From Meridianimarinicoccus sp. MJW13 (lineage in GTDB: Bacteria > Pseudomonadota > Alphaproteobacteria > Rhodobacterales > Rhodobacteraceae): a DNA stretch of 64,000 bases. The position numbers and the translations under genes were made by a program. The notes under the pieces were generated by a model, which ran no database searches, was not told the origin of the DNA, and saw only the letters and a list, made by a program, of their open reading frames with translations. Shown piece by piece: positions 58,279-64,000 of this stretch. Every line of letters starts with the position of its first letter. Position 1 is the first letter of the stretch. Location of the stretch: contig NZ_JACNMU010000006.1 in the NCBI RefSeq assembly GCF_014901205.1, positions 62,001 to 126,000 on the forward strand. Direction: 5' to 3'.

Positions 58279-58305
58279 TAATCTGCCGCAAGTAACGGCA
58301 GATTA
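58279..58305 (+). terminator. Stem-loop after the 54-aa gene
   Basis: Arms TAATCTGCCG (58279-58288) and CGGCAGATTA (58296-58305), 7-nt loop, beginning immediately after the stop codon. No T-run follows, so it may stabilise the mRNA end rather than terminate strongly. Confidence 0.55.
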
Positions 58306-58352
58306 AACCTGTTGAGACTAGGCTCGGCCCACCTGCAGAACGCGGAGGGTCC

Positions 58353-59429
58353 ATGTCTCAACCTGTTGTTTCCCAGTCACCTGTTTCCAGCCCTGCTGGC
58401 GCTCCGCCGATACCGGCCCGCCGGCCCCGGCAAGTCCTGACCAAACGGCAGAAGGCCGCCGTTATCGTCCGGCTGCTTCTGAAACAGGGCGCGAAATTCT
58501 CGCTCGACGATCTGCCCGAGGCGCTGCAGATCGAACTGACCCATGAAATGGGCGCCCTACGCAGCATCGACAAGGACACCCTCGATGCGGTGGTCGCGGA
58601 ATTTATCCAGGATGTGAACGACGTCGGAGCGGCCTTTCCGGGCGGAATCGAAAACGCGCTTGAGTTGCTCAACGGCGCGCTCAGCCCCGATGCCCTGCGC
58701 CGTCTTCGGTTGCAAACCGGTGTCGTAGTTCAGGGCGATCCCTGGAAGATGATCGAAGGGCTGGAGGTGCCGCAACTGGCCGAGATCCTGCAAAAGGAAA
58801 GCATCGAAACCTCGGCCGTGGTGCTGGCCAAGCTGCCGGTGCCGACCTCTGCCGCGATCCTTGGCCATCTGCCCGGCGAATTGGCGCGGCGGATCACCTA
58901 TGCAGTCTCCACCACAGGGGCGGTCGATCCTGAAACCGTGCGCACCATCGGCCATGCGATCGCGACCGAGATCGCCACGGCAGAACTGAAAGCCTTCGAG
59001 GAAGAACCTGTCAGCCGGGTTGGCGCCATGCTGAACTTCTCGCGTGCCGAAACCCGCGACCGGGTGCTTGACGGGCTGGTGGAGGAGGATGAGAGCTTTG
59101 CCACGCAGGTTCGCAAGGCCATCTTCACCTTCAACGACATCGAGACCCGGATCACTCCGCGCGACGTTCCCAAGATCACCCGCGCCGTGGATCAGCAACA
59201 ACTGGTGATCGCCATTGCCGCCGCGCTGGCGTCCGAGAAAGAACAGGCGTCGGCCGAATTCATCCTCAACTCAATCTCCAAACGCATGTCGGAACAGATC
59301 CGCGAGGATGCCGAGGATCTGGGCCGGGTCAAACCCGAAGACGGGGAAACCGCCATGGCTGCGGTGGTCGGCGCCATCCGCGATATGGAGCAGGCTGGGG
59401 AACTGACCCTCATCGCCCCCGAGGGATAG
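58353..59429 (+). CDS. fliG: FliG-like flagellar motor switch protein (divergent, isolated)
   Basis: 358 aa. Pro-rich N-terminal 28 residues, then FliG_N (LTKRQKAAVIVRLLLKQGAKFSLDDLPEALQIELTHEMGAL), FliG_M and FliG_C (AIFTFNDIETRITPRDVPKITRAVDQQQLVIAI ... FILNSISKRMSEQIREDAEDLGRVKPED). The middle-domain EHPQ motif that contacts FliM reads EVPQ (residues 138-141). In FliG_C the ALKGA segment is replaced by a longer Ala-rich stretch, while the SKRMSEQIRED helix keeps Arg and acidic residues. No other flagellar gene is nearby. It could be a functional relocated fliG or a FliG-derived protein with another role. Confidence 0.75.
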   Translation: MSQPVVSQSPVSSPAGAPPIPARRPRQVLTKRQKAAVIVRLLLKQGAKFSLDDLPEALQIELTHEMGALRSIDKDTLDAVVAEFIQDVNDVGAAFPGGIENALELLNGALSPDALRRLRLQTGVVVQGDPWKMIEGLEVPQLAEILQKESIETSAVVLAKLPVPTSAAILGHLPGELARRITYAVSTTGAVDPETVRTIGHAIATEIATAELKAFEEEPVSRVGAMLNFSRAETRDRVLDGLVEEDESFATQVRKAIFTFNDIETRITPRDVPKITRAVDQQQLVIAIAAALASEKEQASAEFILNSISKRMSEQIREDAEDLGRVKPEDGETAMAAVVGAIRDMEQAGELTLIAPEG

Positions 59430-59502
59430 GCGCCGCCCCGTTGCCCAGCCTTGCCGACCCGCGTATAGCATCGGCAACGGCTGGGATCGGAACGGGAACA
59501 CC

Positions 59503-60420
59503 ATGGGGAAGAACCGCAAGGATGACGCGCCCAACCCTTTGCATCGCTGGGCTATTCTGGCGCTGGTACGCGCACCGCTGCTGCTGCCCTACGGCCTGCG
59601 CGGGCCGGTGGTGGGCTGGCTGATGTCACGCATCGCGGCCCCCATCGCGCGCTATGATCAACGGGTCATCGACAACCTGAACTACGTTCTGCCGGATATG
59701 GACCCGGCTGAGGTCAAGCGCCTGTCGCGGGCGGTCCCGGCCAACACCGGACGCATGTTGATCGAGATTGCCTCGGGGACAAAATTTACCGACCGGATCT
59801 CCAAGATCGAGATGCAGGGTCCCGGCCTGCCCGCGTTGGACCAGGCCCGCGCCGAGGGCCGGCCGATCATCGTGGTCTCGGGCCATTTCGGCAATTTCGA
59901 CGCCGCCCGCGCCGCATTGGCGCAACGCGGCCACCAGATCGGCGCGCTCTATCGTCCGGTGGACGATCCGGTGCTGGACACCGAATTTCACACCGTGCTC
60001 AGCCGCATCGCCGCCCCGGTCTTTCCGCGCGGCCGCAAGGGTCTGGGCGCGATGTTGCGATTCCTGCGCAAGGGCAACACCGTGGCCATTCTGTTGGATC
60101 AGTTCGTCCATGAAGGCGCCGAAGTGAATTTCTTCGGCAAGCCCGCCCCGACCTCAACCTCTGCGGCCGAGATGGCGCTGAAGTACGGCGCGCTGCTGAT
60201 CCCGGTCTATGGCATCCGCACAAAGGACGGGTTTGACATCATTGCCGAGGCACCAATCCCGCCCAGTGATGCAATCACCATGACCCAAGCCATCAACGAC
60301 AGTCTGGAGGCGCGGGTGCGCGCGCATATGGATCAATGGTTGTGGATTCACCGGCGCTGGAAGCCCGAGCTTCAGCGCACGCGGGCCGCCGCGAAAACCG
60401 GCCCCGGGCCGTCAGCCTGA
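59503..60420 (+). CDS. Lipid A biosynthesis (LpxL/HtrB-type) acyltransferase
   Basis: 305 aa. N-terminal membrane-associated helix, HX4D catalytic motif at residues 128-133 (HFGNFD), then RPVDDPVLDTEF, FPRGRKGLGAMLRFLRKGNTVAILLDQ and VNFFGKPAPTSTSAAEMALKYGALLIPVYGIR. Transfers a secondary acyl chain to lipid A precursor. Ends with a WLWIHRRWKP block. Its 3' end overlaps the convergent DUF1223 gene by 49 nt. Confidence 0.9.
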   Translation: MGKNRKDDAPNPLHRWAILALVRAPLLLPYGLRGPVVGWLMSRIAAPIARYDQRVIDNLNYVLPDMDPAEVKRLSRAVPANTGRMLIEIASGTKFTDRISKIEMQGPGLPALDQARAEGRPIIVVSGHFGNFDAARAALAQRGHQIGALYRPVDDPVLDTEFHTVLSRIAAPVFPRGRKGLGAMLRFLRKGNTVAILLDQFVHEGAEVNFFGKPAPTSTSAAEMALKYGALLIPVYGIRTKDGFDIIAEAPIPPSDAITMTQAINDSLEARVRAHMDQWLWIHRRWKPELQRTRAAAKTGPGPSA

Positions 60421-61076
60421 AGCAAGACCGCGCCTTCGTCATCACCCGGATAGGGTGCCTCCAGCCGGGCCGGCGCGGTGCCTTCCCATTCGGCCAGCGG
60501 CGTCCATTGGGTCACGATGTTGACATAGTCCATCACGCGCCCCGTGTTTTCGCCGCCCCGGATCGTGACGCGGGCATGGGGGGTGAAGCGCACCAGGACC
60601 ACGCGCACGGCGCCCGGCCCCTTGCCATGCGGCGCCATCGACACTTCCAGCCGATCCCCGGTGCGGGACACCGACAGTTCGGCCTGCTTGGCCAGGGTCT
60701 TGTGGGCGTTGATCGCGGCCATGGTCTCGACCGGCTTGAACCCGGCAATATCGGTCTGCCCGCCGATGATCATCTGCGGTGTATAGATCATCGACCGGCC
60801 CGCATGATGCGCGTAAGCCTTCTGTCGCTTGGTGAATTTCGGCGAGGCGAACTTGTCCGGCCAGCCGATATAGTCCCAGTAATCCACATGCAGGGCCAAC
60901 GGCAGCACGTCCTCGCGCGTGGACAATTCCATCAGCAGGGCGTCGGCGGGCGGACAGGAGGAACATCCCTGCGAGGTGAACAGTTCCACCACCACCGGGC
61001 CGGGTTGAGGCTGCGCCGCCACCGGGCTGAGCCATCCCGAAATCACCACCAGCAAAACCGCCAACCGCATCATCAT
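60372..61076 (-). CDS. DUF1223 thioredoxin-fold secreted protein
   Basis: 234 aa with a signal peptide (MMMRLAVLLVVISGWLSPVA). DUF1223 block VVVELFTSQGCSSCPPADALL with Cys38 and Cys41 (CSSC, thioredoxin-like), LALHVDYWDYIGWPDKFASPKFTKRQKAYA, and YTPQMIIGG. Likely a periplasmic redox protein of unknown partner. Three consecutive ATG codons mark the start; the first is adopted. Divergent from acnA. Confidence 0.88.
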   Translation of the reverse strand: MMMRLAVLLVVISGWLSPVAAQPQPGPVVVELFTSQGCSSCPPADALLMELSTREDVLPLALHVDYWDYIGWPDKFASPKFTKRQKAYAHHAGRSMIYTPQMIIGGQTDIAGFKPVETMAAINAHKTLAKQAELSVSRTGDRLEVSMAPHGKGPGAVRVVLVRFTPHARVTIRGGENTGRVMDYVNIVTQWTPLAEWEGTAPARLEAPYPGDDEGAVLLQADGPGPVFAAARVR

Positions 61077-61179
61077 GTCCCGTTTCGTCCCCACACTGTA
61101 AGGGTGCACATTAGGCCAGCCCTTGCTTGTGAGCCAATCACCGTTTCGCGAGAGAAAAAGCGTCGCACTCAGGCGGGGT

Positions 61180-61194
61180 TGCACATTGTGTGCA
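61180..61194. promoter_or_regulatory. Inverted repeat TGCACA-TTG-TGTGCA upstream of acnA
   Basis: Perfect 6-bp arms with 3-nt spacer, directly before TGGTATACA, which could be a -10 element. A second copy of the half-site, TGCACATT, lies at 61105-61112. Probable regulator-binding site in the 219-nt DUF1223/acnA gap; the factor is unknown. Confidence 0.45.
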
Positions 61195-61295
61195 TTGGTA
61201 TACAAAGCGCGCGAGACCCCGCGCAACGCCGCTCCGACTCGTCGGGGCGGACCGCGATCAGCAAGAGCCCGTCAGATATTGGGAGGCCAGATTCC

Positions 61296-64000
<2,705 letters not shown>

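Overview
The window looks like a stretch of chromosome from a high-GC alphaproteobacterium, most likely a Rhodobacteraceae (roseobacter-type) species. Supporting signs are a class II (plant-type) DAHP synthase; a lexA promoter carrying a direct-repeat GAAC-N7-GAAC SOS box of the alphaproteobacterial kind; the run trpGDC-moaC-moeA-lexA / comEC / gltX-gltA, which I recall as a familiar Rhodobacteraceae order; the gene order phoR-pstSCAB-phoU-phoB; and an intergenic GGAGTATTT...AAAAAGAAA element of a type I remember as scattered in these genomes. No database search was possible, so species level is open.

Layout. 0-3.7 kb: the 3' part of tamB, ending in a perfect two-way terminator. 3.7-12.1 kb (minus strand): gmk, a gamma-class carbonic anhydrase and the complete phosphate-starvation module phoR-pstS-pstC-pstA-pstB-phoU-phoB, with a three-unit Pho box in front of pstS. 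12.4-17 kb: a PAS_5 protein, class II DAHP synthase, a GlxA/AraC-type regulator and a secreted PQQ-type sugar dehydrogenase. 17-23 kb: a LIV-type (branched-chain amino acid family) ABC operon of unusual order (binding protein, two ATPases, two small secreted cysteine proteins, two permeases), with an 18-bp perfect palindrome upstream. 23-24.4 kb: a GNAT acetyltransferase and a small membrane protein.

24.7-37.1 kb is an accessory-looking catabolic block for a tricarboxylic acid. It has a TctE/TctD two-component system, a tripartite tricarboxylate transporter (TctC binding protein with an in-frame TAA, and a fused TctA-TctB membrane protein), a PrpF/GalD-type isomerase, a truncated Usp-like fragment, a D-2-hydroxyacid dehydrogenase, a LysR regulator, TcuA/TcuB (tricarballylate oxidation) and an AbrB-type membrane protein. 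It ends beside the 3' end of a tRNA-Leu gene, followed by tRNA-Pro. The nonsense codon in tctC and the truncated usp suggest that part of this block is decaying, or that the assembly has an error there.

37.7-64 kb is mostly housekeeping: a DUF192 protein, a double cold-shock-domain protein, pdxH, fabI, a LysE exporter, gpt, a PpiD/SurA-type chaperone, trpE, an unrelated antisense gene, trpGDC-moaC-moeA, lexA, comEC, gltX, gltA, a PNPOx-family protein, purB, a 54-aa secreted peptide, an isolated divergent fliG-like gene, a lipid A-type acyltransferase, a DUF1223 protein and nearly all of acnA (cut by the window end).

The points most worth following are the paralogous four-cysteine protein pair inside the ABC operon, the tricarboxylate block with its broken binding protein, the long palindromes in front of the ABC operon, fabI and acnA, the PhoR without membrane segments, and the solitary FliG with an altered EHPQ motif.
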